A stretch of 59,722 bases of DNA, from positions 1 to 59,722 of the forward strand of contig JAKAUW010000062.1 of assembly GCA_021817455.1 (NCBI GenBank), written 5' to 3'. Within the stretch, counting starts at the first letter, position 1; each line of letters opens with the position of its first letter. This document shows positions 27,001-35,111 of this stretch, piece by piece. Source of the stretch: Thermoplasmata archaeon (GTDB lineage: Archaea; Thermoplasmatota; Thermoplasmata; Thermoplasmatales; Thermoplasmataceae). The position numbers were made by a program, and so were the translations under genes. A model generated the notes under the pieces. The model was given only the letters and a program-made list of their open reading frames with translations, had not been told where the DNA came from and searched no databases.

Positions 27001-27354
27001 TTCAAGCGGGGCAACAAGGATCCCTTCTGTAAGGATTGCGAGGCCCACCCTTACAGCTTTGTCAACTGCAACTGTCTTCCCCTGGGAGGCATACATACCA
27101 GCAACTTTCCTGGATATCTCAATGGAAATTTCCTCCCTGGTCCTTGTTTTGGCCAGTGCCCTGATATCCTCAGCTATTCCCCTGATATCTATGAGTTCCT
27201 CGATCCTGTCAGCCATATCCGAAGCAAGGGGCATTTCTACTGTGTCCACCACGTCAAGGCCCTTTGACCTGACATTCTTTGCCACTTCATATCCCACCTT
27301 GACCTGATCCCAGAGAAATTTGGTATATTCAGAATGGTCCTTGAACGGGTTCAT
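24070..27354 (-). CDS. polC: DNA polymerase D large subunit (DP2)
   Basis: 1094 aa, the catalytic subunit of archaeal family D polymerase. It starts with the usual helical region and ends with the zinc-binding FRCTKCNTKYRRVPL near residue 1010. Central motifs are in order: the GPIRGAGGTAQALSVLI region near 140, CTACSFETPHPICPECGS (zinc) near 630, and the catalytic stretch RKRNCDGDEDSIMLLLDGL-like at about 840, seen as AAKRRNCDGDEDSIMLL. No intein is present although this gene often carries one. Together with a small subunit (DP1, not in this window) it replicates DNA. It is linked to a small SCP2-like gene and a GPN GTPase by 4-nt overlaps. Confidence 0.96.
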   Translation of the reverse strand: MNPFKDHSEYTKFLWDQVKVGYEVAKNVRSKGLDVVDTVEMPLASDMADRIEELIDIRGIAEDIRALAKTRTREEISIEISRKVAGMYASQGKTVAVDKAVRVGLAILTEGILVAPLEGIADVSIDHNSDGSDYVSVVYSGPIRGAGGTAQALSVLIADVVRRDLGIGSFKPTDDEVERYIEEVQAYNRVKHLQYLPSPEEVRQVILNSPVCIDGEGSEEEEVSGHRDMERVRTNRIRGGMCLVLCEGLIQKSKKVLKHTEKLGLSEWNFLGKKESSVPAGQEEAKPKNSDKFLKDIVAGRPVFGHPNRPGGFRLRYGRSRVSGLAAASINPSTMVALDRFIATGSQVKVELPGKAAAITPSEAIDGPMVLLKNGNHVRVESAKEAGELLDQIEQITDLGEILIAYGDFLENNYKLVPGSFNNDWWKLYIKDEAKRKELLSRTLNQFEAVQVSRDLNIPLYPRYDYFWHDLKVEQTLALRKKLSDSTVSGETLFISGFDASRTLIELGVPFEKTSRGLELKEFYPLISSLGLDLSDGVISSTKEIPQVQDSIELVNKLAGFQIKPRSPTRVGGRLGRPEKAGDRKMKPKVHVLFPVENYGDARRSLKNAGKNSQGGGVEIETSVRSCTACSFETPHPICPECGSRTNPIGKTKKITVDINQLISNALNRLAIDIPDKLEVKGVKKLMSKDKVSEPLEKGYLRALHDVSTNKDGTCRYDMSDIPITHFRAQEIGISREKLVQLGYPDQDYNEIFPQDIIIPYESADYIIRVSQFIDDLLVRYYNHPPFYMCREREDIIGQLVIGLAPHTSGGILGRIIGFADVSGCYAHPFFHAAKRRNCDGDEDSIMLLLDGLINFSKEYLPSTRGGLMDAPLVLTVQLNPDEVDKEAMNVDTLSEYPLEFYEAANQGKSPSEVEEMMMTMGVRLKKTGTILNSGYSTETKDISSGVRVCSYKSIDSMEEKIERQLSLARRIRAVDEDDVATRVLNSHFLPDMYGNFRSFFSQEFRCTKCNTKYRRVPLSGKCHRCGNHSISLTIHKGSIIKYMAETIKISEDFDLPWSLDIRIDNLVRTIRGTFNLEEDKPDNSLARFMEEEI

Positions 27355-27677
27355 GTGAGCAACTCTGAAAAGAGGAGTTTGTCCATCAGGGACGACTTGA
27401 TCTTTATTCTTCCCTTTGAATACGATTCCATGGGGCTGATCCTTTTCTCCATGATGCCAGACAGTTCTTTCTCTGTTGTTGTGATTGTGATGTCTGGCGG
27501 GTGTGAATTAATGTCAGCTTCAACGACTACTCCTTCCGAGAGGTGGAAGAGTGTCCTGTTTGTGCCAGTATCCAGGAGAAAATACCTGTCAAGGGACATG
27601 ATCCTTGCCCTGAAACCCTGGGCTTCAGAAAGCTTTTCGTTGATCTTGAGCAGCAGCTTAAAGGCCACGCTGTTCAA
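27351..27677 (-). CDS. Small SCP2-like domain protein
   Basis: 108 aa. The C-terminal half, [20 protein letters not shown], resembles the SCP2 (sterol carrier) fold, in which a hydrophobic pocket is closed by the last helix. The N-terminal half is amphipathic. It overlaps pyrG before it and polC after it by 4 nt each, so its product should be made with both. Whether it binds lipid or serves the polymerase is unknown. The family call is tentative. Confidence 0.55.
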   Translation of the reverse strand: MNSVAFKLLLKINEKLSEAQGFRARIMSLDRYFLLDTGTNRTLFHLSEGVVVEADINSHPPDITITTTEKELSGIMEKRISPMESYSKGRIKIKSSLMDKLLFSELLT

Positions 27678-29284
27678 GCTGTGGCCTCCACTGCATGCTG
27701 CTTGTACTCTATAGCCTGTTTTATCAGGTGCAGGTGAACCTTCGAAGGATTCAGGGGTCTGGACTTGAACTCGCTGTGATACTGTGTTGCTATGAAGTTA
27801 TCTCTTCCATCCAGTTCTGCAATTTCCATCCTTATGCCTTCCTCGTCCACGCCTGAGAAAAGCATGCCCGCTTCCTTGAACTTTTCTATGTAGTAGGGGT
27901 TTACCTCAAATCTGTGCCTGTGCCTCTCGTAAACAATATCAGTGCCGTATATCCTCCTGGCAAGTGTCCCTTCCTTGACCAGTACTTTCTTGGCACCAAG
28001 CCTCATTGTTCCGCCCTTGTCCTTTACTCCCAGCTGCTCAGGCAGCAGGTCAATGACAGGGTATGGTGTCTTTGGATCAAACTCAGTGCTGTTTGCATCT
28101 TTCAGCCCAAGAGCGTTTCTTGCAAATTCCATAACTGCAACCTGGAAACCGAGGCAAATGCCTAGGTACGGAATTCCGTTCTCCCTAGCATACCTTGCTG
28201 CCTGAATCTTCCCCTCGATGCCCCTGTAGCCGAAGCCGCCCGGAACAAGGACTGCATGAACATCGGAGAGTTTCTCCTGGTTCTGGATCAGGTCATCTGA
28301 ATTTATCCACTTGATCTCAACGTCTATCCCGGTGACCCCGGTTACATGGGAGAACGACTCCTTGTGGCTCATATAGGAATCCTGCAGTTCCACGTATTTC
28401 CCCACAAGGGCGACCCTTACTTTTTCCTTTGGGCTCCTGATGTTTTCCTTGTACTCAGCCCAGTCATCATGGTAGCTCTTCTGCGGCAGGGAAAGTTTTT
28501 CCCTTACAAACTGGATTATGCCCTGTTTCTCCATAGCATCAGGCACAAGGTAGACATTGGGAACATCGTTGATGCTCACTATTCCTTCCATTGCCACATC
28601 TGTGAAAAGTGAAATCCTCTTCTTAGTTTCAATGGTAAGCGGTTTCTTGGACCTGCAGAATAGCAGATCCGGTGTTATTCCTATCTCCCTTAGGTCACGT
28701 ACACTGTGCTGGGTTGGTTTTGTCTTCTGCTCTCCGCCTGCCCCGAGCTCAGGAACCAGGGTTACATGGCCAAATAGGAAGGTACCCCTTCCCTCCTCAT
28801 GGTTCAGCTGCCTTACGGCTTCCAGGAAAGGCATGGATTCAATATCTCCCACGGTGCCTCCCACTTCTATCAGGACCACGTCGAATTCACCCTTGTTTGC
28901 AACGAGCCTGATCCTTCTCTTTATCTCATTTGTTATGTGTGGTATAATCTGTACGGTGCTTCCAAGGTATTCGCCTCTCCTTTCCTTTTCTATTACTTCC
29001 TTGTAGACCTTTCCAGTGGTGATGTTGTTGTCACCGGTCAAATCAACATCAAGGAACCTCTCGTAATTGCCAAGGTCAAGGTCAACTTCACTGCCGTCAT
29101 CAAGAACAAAAACCTCGCCGTGCTGGTATGGATTCATTGTTCCTGCGTCAAAATTTAGGTATGGATCAATTTTCAGAGATGTGACTCGATATCCATGAGA
29201 TTTCAGAAGATATCCAAGGCTGGAGGTGATTGTACCCTTCCCAAGCCCGGAAATTACCCCTCCGGTAATAACAATGTAATGCAT
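27674..29284 (-). CDS. pyrG: CTP synthase
   Basis: 536 aa. An amidoligase domain (residues 1-270) starts with [21 protein letters not shown], the family signature. The glutaminase domain follows, with [20 protein letters not shown]; its nucleophile cysteine is near residue 376, and the Glu/His partners fall in the [11 protein letters not shown] segment. It makes CTP from UTP, ATP and glutamine. It is first in the four-gene operon. A TATA-like AATTAATTAAT at 29305-29315 lies 21-31 nt upstream. Confidence 0.96.
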   Translation of the reverse strand: MHYIVITGGVISGLGKGTITSSLGYLLKSHGYRVTSLKIDPYLNFDAGTMNPYQHGEVFVLDDGSEVDLDLGNYERFLDVDLTGDNNITTGKVYKEVIEKERRGEYLGSTVQIIPHITNEIKRRIRLVANKGEFDVVLIEVGGTVGDIESMPFLEAVRQLNHEEGRGTFLFGHVTLVPELGAGGEQKTKPTQHSVRDLREIGITPDLLFCRSKKPLTIETKKRISLFTDVAMEGIVSINDVPNVYLVPDAMEKQGIIQFVREKLSLPQKSYHDDWAEYKENIRSPKEKVRVALVGKYVELQDSYMSHKESFSHVTGVTGIDVEIKWINSDDLIQNQEKLSDVHAVLVPGGFGYRGIEGKIQAARYARENGIPYLGICLGFQVAVMEFARNALGLKDANSTEFDPKTPYPVIDLLPEQLGVKDKGGTMRLGAKKVLVKEGTLARRIYGTDIVYERHRHRFEVNPYYIEKFKEAGMLFSGVDEEGIRMEIAELDGRDNFIATQYHSEFKSRPLNPSKVHLHLIKQAIEYKQHAVEATA

Positions 29285-29384
29285 CTTAAGATAGGTTTTG
29301 AAAATTAATTAATTTTTCCAATTGGCTTTAACCATTTATAAACCAATTGTTTTCAACCACTTTTTGGTTAAGTGTTTGAAAAGA

Positions 29385-29567
29385 TCAGATCCTGAACTCC
29401 CTTCCGTTCTTGTCCTTTGCTTCAAGTATCCTGTTGAAGGAGGTGTTGCCGCAGTTCGGGCAGGGAGTCTTGATGGCACTGTGGTTCCCCCGTTTGAAAA
29501 TGCTTGAAATGCCCACATCGACATTGAATGTTGCGTCGCATTTGCTGCACTTCATAACCCACTGCAT
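29385..29567 (-). CDS. Small zinc-ribbon protein
   Basis: 60 aa. CSKC at residues 7-10 and CPNC near 41-44 form one zinc ribbon. The protein is otherwise short and basic, ending near KDKNGREFRI. ATG codons at 29567 and 29555 (MKCSKC) are both usable; the second would start directly on the ribbon. It lies between pyrG and tsr3, divergent from tsr3. No family is recognised, but a clean ribbon argues for a gene. Confidence 0.6.
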   Translation of the reverse strand: MQWVMKCSKCDATFNVDVGISSIFKRGNHSAIKTPCPNCGNTSFNRILEAKDKNGREFRI

Positions 29568-29631
29568 GAGTTTGGAGCCTGCAGGAATAGATTAGGTTTG
29601 CCCCTGACAAAACGAAAGAATCCATGCTTTC

Positions 29632-29640
29632 CTTAAATAC
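29632..29640 (+). promoter_or_regulatory. TATA-like box of tsr3
   Basis: CTTAAATAC lies about 27-35 nt before the ATG at 29667, supporting that start over the upstream GTG at 29652. Confidence 0.5.
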
Positions 29641-29666
29641 GCATTACAAATGTGCCGGATATCAGG

Positions 29667-30164
29667 ATGTACCCAAAATTACTATATGCATACCTGGAGC
29701 AGGACGATCCCAGAAAATCGACCATGAAGAAACTGGAGAGATTCGGCATGGTTACCAGGGTTCCGGTTACAAAGGCATCAAGGACACTATCACTAACGCC
29801 ATATTCAGATCTTTATCTCCTCCCATCTGACAGGGAATTGGCAATAAAGACGGGCCTTCTCCTCATAGACGGTTCGTGGAACAGGATTACGTCCATTGAA
29901 AACCTCAGGCTCAGATATCCCAGGAAACTGCCTTTACTTTTGCCTGTGAATCCCGTAAATTTTGGAAAGCCCGGCAAGCTTTCATCTGTTGAGGCAATGG
30001 CTGCAGCCCTTCACATCATGGGGTTCCGGGAAGAAGCTGAGGCGGTACTATCAAAGTTCAACTGGGGAGAGAATTTCATAAAGATGAACATTCAGCCGCT
30101 TGAAGAATACTTGAAGTGCAGGGCCCAGGAAGATGTACCGGTTGCAGAAGGGCTTTTCTTTTAG
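29667..30164 (+). CDS. tsr3: Tsr3 16S/18S rRNA aminocarboxypropyltransferase (DUF367)
   Basis: 165 aa. The family start YAYLEQDDPRKST, the conserved LLIDGSWNRI near residue 70, LPVNPVNFGKP (residues 92-102) and LSSVEAMAAALHIMG are all present. Tsr3 transfers the 3-amino-3-carboxypropyl group from SAM to a pseudouridine in small-subunit rRNA. A GTG at 29652 could start five codons earlier, but the TATA box favours ATG 29667. It converges on the PP-loop gene with a 4-nt overlap. Confidence 0.9.
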   Translation: MYPKLLYAYLEQDDPRKSTMKKLERFGMVTRVPVTKASRTLSLTPYSDLYLLPSDRELAIKTGLLLIDGSWNRITSIENLRLRYPRKLPLLLPVNPVNFGKPGKLSSVEAMAAALHIMGFREEAEAVLSKFNWGENFIKMNIQPLEEYLKCRAQEDVPVAEGLFF

Positions 30165-31591
30165 TCTTCTGTCCTTTTCCACTGGCCAGCCTTCAGATGG
30201 TAGATGCCTTTTGAGTACTGGGAAATTATCTTCTGGAGGCTATCTCTGAAAATTTCAGGGACCTTCTCAAATGGAGCTTTTTCATCAGGAAGGATATGGA
30301 TGCCCTCAACATGCTCCAGTTCTGAAATATCCATGCTTGAAAGGTTAAGCTTGGCTTTCATGAGGTTCAGCTCATCGCTGTCCAGCCTCATCCTTTCCTT
30401 GGCAACCAGTTCTCCCAGGTTGTTCACGGTTTCCTTCCTGTAAAGGATGTCTGTTGGATCGCCACCTGCCGCAAGCACAAACATAACAATCCCCATGCAC
30501 TTTGAGCACCTTCCGCACGGTACCATTTTTCCATTAATGGAACGGCAGGAGTGGCAAGAACGCTGCAACCTGAACAGTTCCGGGTATCGCCTGACAAGCG
30601 CTTTCTCCACAACTGAACCGGAAACCGGGTAGACTGCGGTCCAGACTTTCAGGTCAATGCCCTTGCTGTTGAAATAACGGCTCATAAAGGAATTGAAGTC
30701 ATGGGACTGGTCATAAACACCATAATAATGCGTTATCCCGTGATATGGAGGCATCTCCCTCGGATCGTCAAATTCATCCCCAAGAACCATGGAACTGATT
30801 CCTTGCTTCAGTGCCACAGGAACCAGGGCCATTGCATAGACCGGGAATATGAAGAGCTGCACCGGGTATGTATCAGTTTTCCTGCTTATTGCCTCCTGGT
30901 CAATTGGCTCCAGGTTTCTCAGGAAGAACCTGTAAAGCCTGTCCACATTGGCCCAGACCTTGTGCACATTGCTGAATTTCTCGGAGTAATAGGAATAGGC
31001 TGTTGAAGCAGTGAACCAGTGGGAACCGCTTTCATTGAAATAGAAAGCATGAGTCTCAGCGCCTGCCTCCCTCAGCATGCCATACGAAAGAAGGCTTTCC
31101 TTTCCCCCTGATGAGAGTACTGCGACCTTTTTGTTGCCGAAACCTGGAGTTTCCGGTATACTTTCCTTTATCAGGGAAGTAGTTTCCACCTTTGTAATGC
31201 CGTTAGAATTCTCCTCTGTCAGGTCTGATTCAGCGGGGAGGTATTCTTTCCTGAAAAATTCATAGCGCCTCCTCGCCAGCTTGTTCACAAAGACCTCACG
31301 GTTGTTAATCCTCACAAATTCTCTGATGTGCATTAGATCCACAGTGGTAACTGGAAAGTCCAAAACCAGCTTCCTGGAAAATAGCGTGAAGTTGATGGCT
31401 GGCATAGCCATGAGTAGGCCCGCAATATTCTCGTTTATTGTAATATCAGAATTATAGGAATATAGAACCTCGAATGACTTCTCATTGCCATTGGATGAAA
31501 AGGATACCGTTCCCCGCACGCTCCTGCCGCTGAATGATGTTGGCCGGACCCTTATTTCATCGAGTACAGCAATCTTCTGTGCATATGACAT
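30161..31591 (-). CDS. PP-loop ATPase with a cysteine cluster, MurL-like
   Basis: 476 aa. The PP-loop SSGGKESLLSYG is at about residues 159-170, so ATP is split to AMP and pyrophosphate. The C-terminal part has a CHSC pair and then CGRCSKCMG (about 344-366), a likely metal site. From memory, MurL, the bacterial UDP-MurNAc-L-Ala-L-Glu epimerase, combines an SGGKDS loop with a similar CxxCxKC segment, so this may be a related amino acid or peptide epimerase. Adenylation-type thiolation or tRNA modification is the alternative. It is the last gene of a three-gene operon with a DUF1611 protein and a PLP enzyme. Confidence 0.7.
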   Translation of the reverse strand: MSYAQKIAVLDEIRVRPTSFSGRSVRGTVSFSSNGNEKSFEVLYSYNSDITINENIAGLLMAMPAINFTLFSRKLVLDFPVTTVDLMHIREFVRINNREVFVNKLARRRYEFFRKEYLPAESDLTEENSNGITKVETTSLIKESIPETPGFGNKKVAVLSSGGKESLLSYGMLREAGAETHAFYFNESGSHWFTASTAYSYYSEKFSNVHKVWANVDRLYRFFLRNLEPIDQEAISRKTDTYPVQLFIFPVYAMALVPVALKQGISSMVLGDEFDDPREMPPYHGITHYYGVYDQSHDFNSFMSRYFNSKGIDLKVWTAVYPVSGSVVEKALVRRYPELFRLQRSCHSCRSINGKMVPCGRCSKCMGIVMFVLAAGGDPTDILYRKETVNNLGELVAKERMRLDSDELNLMKAKLNLSSMDISELEHVEGIHILPDEKAPFEKVPEIFRDSLQKIISQYSKGIYHLKAGQWKRTED

Positions 31592-31596
31592 TGAAA

Positions 31597-32625
31597 TCAG
31601 TGACCGATAATGCTCATTATTGCATCAATGTTGAGGTTAAGAGGATCGAAAACTGGTATGCCAAAACGTGACTCGAGCTGCCTGATCTCATCCCTGACTT
31701 CGTCTTCTGTCATGCCTTCCCTGTTAAGCGAGATGGCAATTACCTTGTGCCCAGAAAGCAATTCCAGAATGTCGATGTATTTCTGGAGATCCGGAATGGG
31801 AATGTCCGGGAAGCCGTCGAAGAACTTCCTTTTTGGGGCGTGTTGAAGAATTATGGCTTCAGGCCTGCATGCACCGATTATCTCGAAACTCCCTGGATAA
31901 GCTGGGTGCAGAACTGAACCCTGCCCCTCGATAAATATTATTTCGGGATTCTCCTCCTTCCATGCTTCCACTGTCATGCTTTCCAGTCCTCCTGGGATGA
32001 AGTCATTGATCATTGAGTCCACAACAACTGTGTGCTTGAAACCCTGCATCCACGCAGTCTGGCCCGTTCCCACCATGGCAGTTGGAACACCCTTTTCCTT
32101 GAGGGCATTGTTAAGGTTCACTGCGGTGGTTCTCTTTCCAATTGCGCTGTCTGTCCCTAGAACTGCGATTTTAAGGGCCCTGACCTCCTTTATCTGTCCT
32201 GTGTATGGTGGCTTAATGTCCCTGAAAAGTTTCCTCACATCAGTTATATATGAGCCATGCTTGGATGCCAATGATGAAAATTCCGGATCATCTGATATGA
32301 ATTCGTGAAGGCCGCTCACGATGTTGAGGCCATTAATGATGGCATCAGAAATGAACTTCCTGTATTCATCGGGGATGTATCCACCATCAGTGGCAACACC
32401 TACCACAAGGGTCCTGGCACCAAGTTTGATGCCTTCCTCCACAGTGGACACAATGGGTATACCTTTCTCCCTTCCGGATAGAACAGTTCCTGCGTCATTG
32501 CCTGCCTTGGTGGAATCGATGACCGCTACTACCTTGAATCTCTTTGTGTACCGGACCAGGCCATTGGCTGTCTTGCCGTAGGTTGTTCCGAATACCCCTT
32601 CTGCAAGGACTACTGCGTTGTCCAT
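31597..32625 (-). CDS. DUF1611 protein, DgcN-like (D-glutamate N-acyltransferase family)
   Basis: 342 aa. The N-terminal Rossmann-like part (residues 1-150) resembles an NAD-binding fold. A P-loop-like GTDSAIGKRTT lies near residue 158, and the C-terminal part contains EGQGSVLHPAYPGS. This is the layout of the DUF1611 family, one member of which (DgcN) was reported to N-acetylate D-glutamate. It overlaps the PLP enzyme gene by 16 nt and lies 5 nt from the PP-loop gene. The D-amino-acid link is inference. Confidence 0.75.
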   Translation of the reverse strand: MDNAVVLAEGVFGTTYGKTANGLVRYTKRFKVVAVIDSTKAGNDAGTVLSGREKGIPIVSTVEEGIKLGARTLVVGVATDGGYIPDEYRKFISDAIINGLNIVSGLHEFISDDPEFSSLASKHGSYITDVRKLFRDIKPPYTGQIKEVRALKIAVLGTDSAIGKRTTAVNLNNALKEKGVPTAMVGTGQTAWMQGFKHTVVVDSMINDFIPGGLESMTVEAWKEENPEIIFIEGQGSVLHPAYPGSFEIIGACRPEAIILQHAPKRKFFDGFPDIPIPDLQKYIDILELLSGHKVIAISLNREGMTEDEVRDEIRQLESRFGIPVFDPLNLNIDAIMSIIGH

Positions 32626-33575
32626 ATGTTCGATCTTCCAGTAAGTACTACAACTATTTCCCTGTTGTCGATCTTCCTGTTGATTGTCTTGTCCACAGCG
32701 GCAAGCGAAGCGGCTGAAGCAGGCAGGACAGACAGCATTTCAGCCTTTTCAATGAGGTTTGAGTACCTGTACATCTCCTCATCGGAAACGTATGTTGCAA
32801 GGCCATTGCTCCTGTACAAAGCGTTGAGGGCCTTCTGCCCGTCATAAGATCTGTAAGCGACAAGCGGTTCTGATGCTTTGGTTTCCCTGATTGTGGAAGG
32901 ATCAAGTTCCATCAGAGTCTTTCTCCTCCTTTTCCAGGATGCAATGATTGGGTTGCCGTTAGGCGTACTTGACCCTATGAATGAAGGAACCTTCCTTATT
33001 ACGCCCCTGCGCTGCATCTTCTCAAAACCCGAATAAATGCCTGCAAGGGTAGTGCCGTTACCTAGGGGTACAGAAACATACTGTGGGGCATGGCCAAGTT
33101 GTGAAACTATTTCGTGGGCAATGCCCTCATAGCCTTCTATGTCAAGATGTGAATTGGATGAACCAGGGCTGGAGTCGTACCAACTCTGATCGTTTGAAAG
33201 ATCTCTCATGTATTCCACAAGATCCTCATATTTCCTGTCAACTTCAAGCACCTCAGCTCCGTTCTGCCTAATCTCATCATTCCTCTCACCGGCATAATAG
33301 CCGGGAACTGCAATGACGGATTTCATTCCATAAATGCTTGCAAAATAGGAAATTGATGCCCCGTAATTACCGCAGGTGGCCAGAGAAACTGTTTCGTACC
33401 CTTTTTCCTTGGCCCTGAGAACGTGCAGCTTTGATATCCTGTCTTTTTGTGTTCCTGTAAGACCAGCGCCTTCGAATTTAATATAAAGTTTCTTCAGGTT
33501 GAGGGCGCGTTCAAGATTGGATGCTCTAAAAAATGGTGTCTTTCCAGGAGGTTCTTCTTCGTCCATTCCTTCCAT
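32610..33575 (-). CDS. Fold-type II PLP enzyme (threonine synthase/racemase-like)
   Basis: 321 aa. The Schiff-base lysine is K44 in TGTQKDR (threonine synthase has SxKDR). LATCGNYGASISYFA is the loop that packs against the cofactor ring, and PLGNGTTLAGIYSGF is the phosphate-binding glycine loop. The family contains threonine synthase, serine/threonine dehydratase, D-cysteine desulfhydrase and serine racemase; which it is cannot be told. It is the first gene of an operon with the DUF1611 and PP-loop proteins. An AT-rich promoter region of 186 nt precedes it, with an ATATAAATATATTTAA run that could hold box A. Confidence 0.85.
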   Translation of the reverse strand: MEGMDEEEPPGKTPFFRASNLERALNLKKLYIKFEGAGLTGTQKDRISKLHVLRAKEKGYETVSLATCGNYGASISYFASIYGMKSVIAVPGYYAGERNDEIRQNGAEVLEVDRKYEDLVEYMRDLSNDQSWYDSSPGSSNSHLDIEGYEGIAHEIVSQLGHAPQYVSVPLGNGTTLAGIYSGFEKMQRRGVIRKVPSFIGSSTPNGNPIIASWKRRRKTLMELDPSTIRETKASEPLVAYRSYDGQKALNALYRSNGLATYVSDEEMYRYSNLIEKAEMLSVLPASAASLAAVDKTINRKIDNREIVVVLTGRSNIWTTQ

Positions 33576-33761
33576 TTCTTTTCACTCAGGCAAAAATGTC
33601 TGACTGATGAAAGATAGCGCTCATCTCTATATAAATATATTTAATGATTATTCATACATTTATTTCGCTTCCACATTGTGATTTACAAGGTTCTCTGATA
33701 TTCAAATTTACCTATAAATAAAGATATATATTTGAAATAAAATTGTCTCAAATTACCTGGG

Positions 33762-34556
33762 TCAGACCGATATAGTCTCCAGGCCAAACTGGTCAGAGAT
33801 GCTAGAGACTAGTTGTTTTGCCTGAGACTTGACACCTTTCCTGTCCACAATGAAACCTTTGCAGTTTGGGGTTTTTTCAATGCTCTGCAATAACATGGAC
33901 TCGCTAATTTCCTCAAGAGCATGCTTGGATATCATGTGTCCCACGTCAACATCGTTCTCAAGGGCATATCTGGTAACCTTTGGCATATAGTGTCCTCCCC
34001 CTACTCCCACGTATGATGGAAGTGCCTGTTTCACTGGAGACATTATTGACTGCACCACCGTGTCCAGAGCCTCAACGTCTTTCCACTGGGCCTCTGTTGT
34101 TCCAATCTCTATGAAGAAATTTGGCATATCCAGCAGAGGGCCGTGATGTGTTGCCTCAAATGTAACGCTGAAAGTGCCCCCTCTGTATATCTGGTTCATT
34201 GCCCTCAGGGTGGCAGTCATCTTTCCTGGATCACTCATGGAAAGCTTCTTCTCCCTTCCACCCAGGAGAGCCCCGTTGAAGTTTCCGGTTGGATGTACGG
34301 TAAGTGATTTGATGTCAGCCTTGGACGAATGCCTTGAAAGGAATATAACGTCACTTATCCTTTCTCTGAGCGAGCCGAACAACTGGTCAAAATTCTCAAG
34401 GAAAAGGTGCTTCACCTCAATATACGAAAACAGGAAATTCTCATGGGCAAGCAAGCCATCATAATCAGGATAGCCCCTGAAATCAACTGTCTCCAGCAAT
34501 CTGCCTGCCATTGACATGCTCGCCTCGTCTTCCCTGGAGGCCAATATTAAATGCAT
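33762..34556 (-). CDS. dtdA: D-aminoacyl-tRNA deacylase (archaeal DtdA)
   Basis: 264 aa. Recognised by FEATHHGPLLDMPNFFIEIGTT near residues 125-150 and VGVGGGHYMPKVT. The conserved histidines in ATHHGP and GGHY should bind the metal. It hydrolyses D-amino acids from tRNA, preventing their use in translation. It lies 15 nt downstream of a small helical protein gene on the same strand, and just upstream of the PLP/DUF1611/PP-loop operon. Confidence 0.93.
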   Translation of the reverse strand: MHLILASREDEASMSMAGRLLETVDFRGYPDYDGLLAHENFLFSYIEVKHLFLENFDQLFGSLRERISDVIFLSRHSSKADIKSLTVHPTGNFNGALLGGREKKLSMSDPGKMTATLRAMNQIYRGGTFSVTFEATHHGPLLDMPNFFIEIGTTEAQWKDVEALDTVVQSIMSPVKQALPSYVGVGGGHYMPKVTRYALENDVDVGHMISKHALEEISESMLLQSIEKTPNCKGFIVDRKGVKSQAKQLVSSISDQFGLETISV

Positions 34557-34571
34557 CCCGGGTTAATCAAT

Positions 34572-35024
34572 TCAGGATATTTTAGATTCTATCATGTCAT
34601 GGTACAGCCGGTCAGCCTGAGTAGTCATTGAAACCTTCTCATTCATTACCTTTTCAAGGAATTCATGTGCATTCGTGTCCTTTATTTCGGCCATCAGGGC
34701 AGAGAATTCCTCTACAGACTGCTCTTCTGTCTTTGCAATGTGCAGAAGCACGCTCTGCAGGCTGTTTACATCAATGGGCTCATCCATCACCAGGTGCTGT
34801 GTAGCCTCAATGGCTAGTGGCATTTCATGCTGCATGAAATGGGCCCCGCCCTCGTCACCATATGATTTCAGTATCCTGATAATCTGCTGGTGCCCTTTGA
34901 TGAAGAGGTTCAGGAAATACTGTATATTGGATTGGGCGGCATGTTCTGAAATTTCCCTGTATGTCCCGATCAGGTTGTTCTCTAGCTTTACCAGGGGAGC
35001 AAAAATTTGGCTTTGCTCTTTCAT
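34572..35024 (-). CDS. Small all-helical protein, function unknown
   Basis: 150 aa. Four amphipathic helices are predicted by eye, with histidines and acids in register (HFMQHEMPLAIE, HIAKTEEQSVEEFSAL, LYHDMIE). This recalls a ferritin-like/rubrerythrin fold, though the canonical ExxH pairs are not complete. It is transcribed with dtdA, 15 nt apart. Metal binding is possible but not shown. Confidence 0.55.
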   Translation of the reverse strand: MKEQSQIFAPLVKLENNLIGTYREISEHAAQSNIQYFLNLFIKGHQQIIRILKSYGDEGGAHFMQHEMPLAIEATQHLVMDEPIDVNSLQSVLLHIAKTEEQSVEEFSALMAEIKDTNAHEFLEKVMNEKVSMTTQADRLYHDMIESKIS

Positions 35025-35111
35025 TATACCACTAATATCTACTCAAGTGTAATAACCTTGCTATTCAGATTGACGCAAAACTGTTGCAGGAAAAGTGCGT
35101 CAGAGCTGCAC

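Noticed and set aside
33576-33761. Possible sRNA or small gene in the AT-rich spacer before dtdA
   Set aside because: A CTGATGA-like word is present but no D box at the right distance; the spacer looks like promoter sequence.
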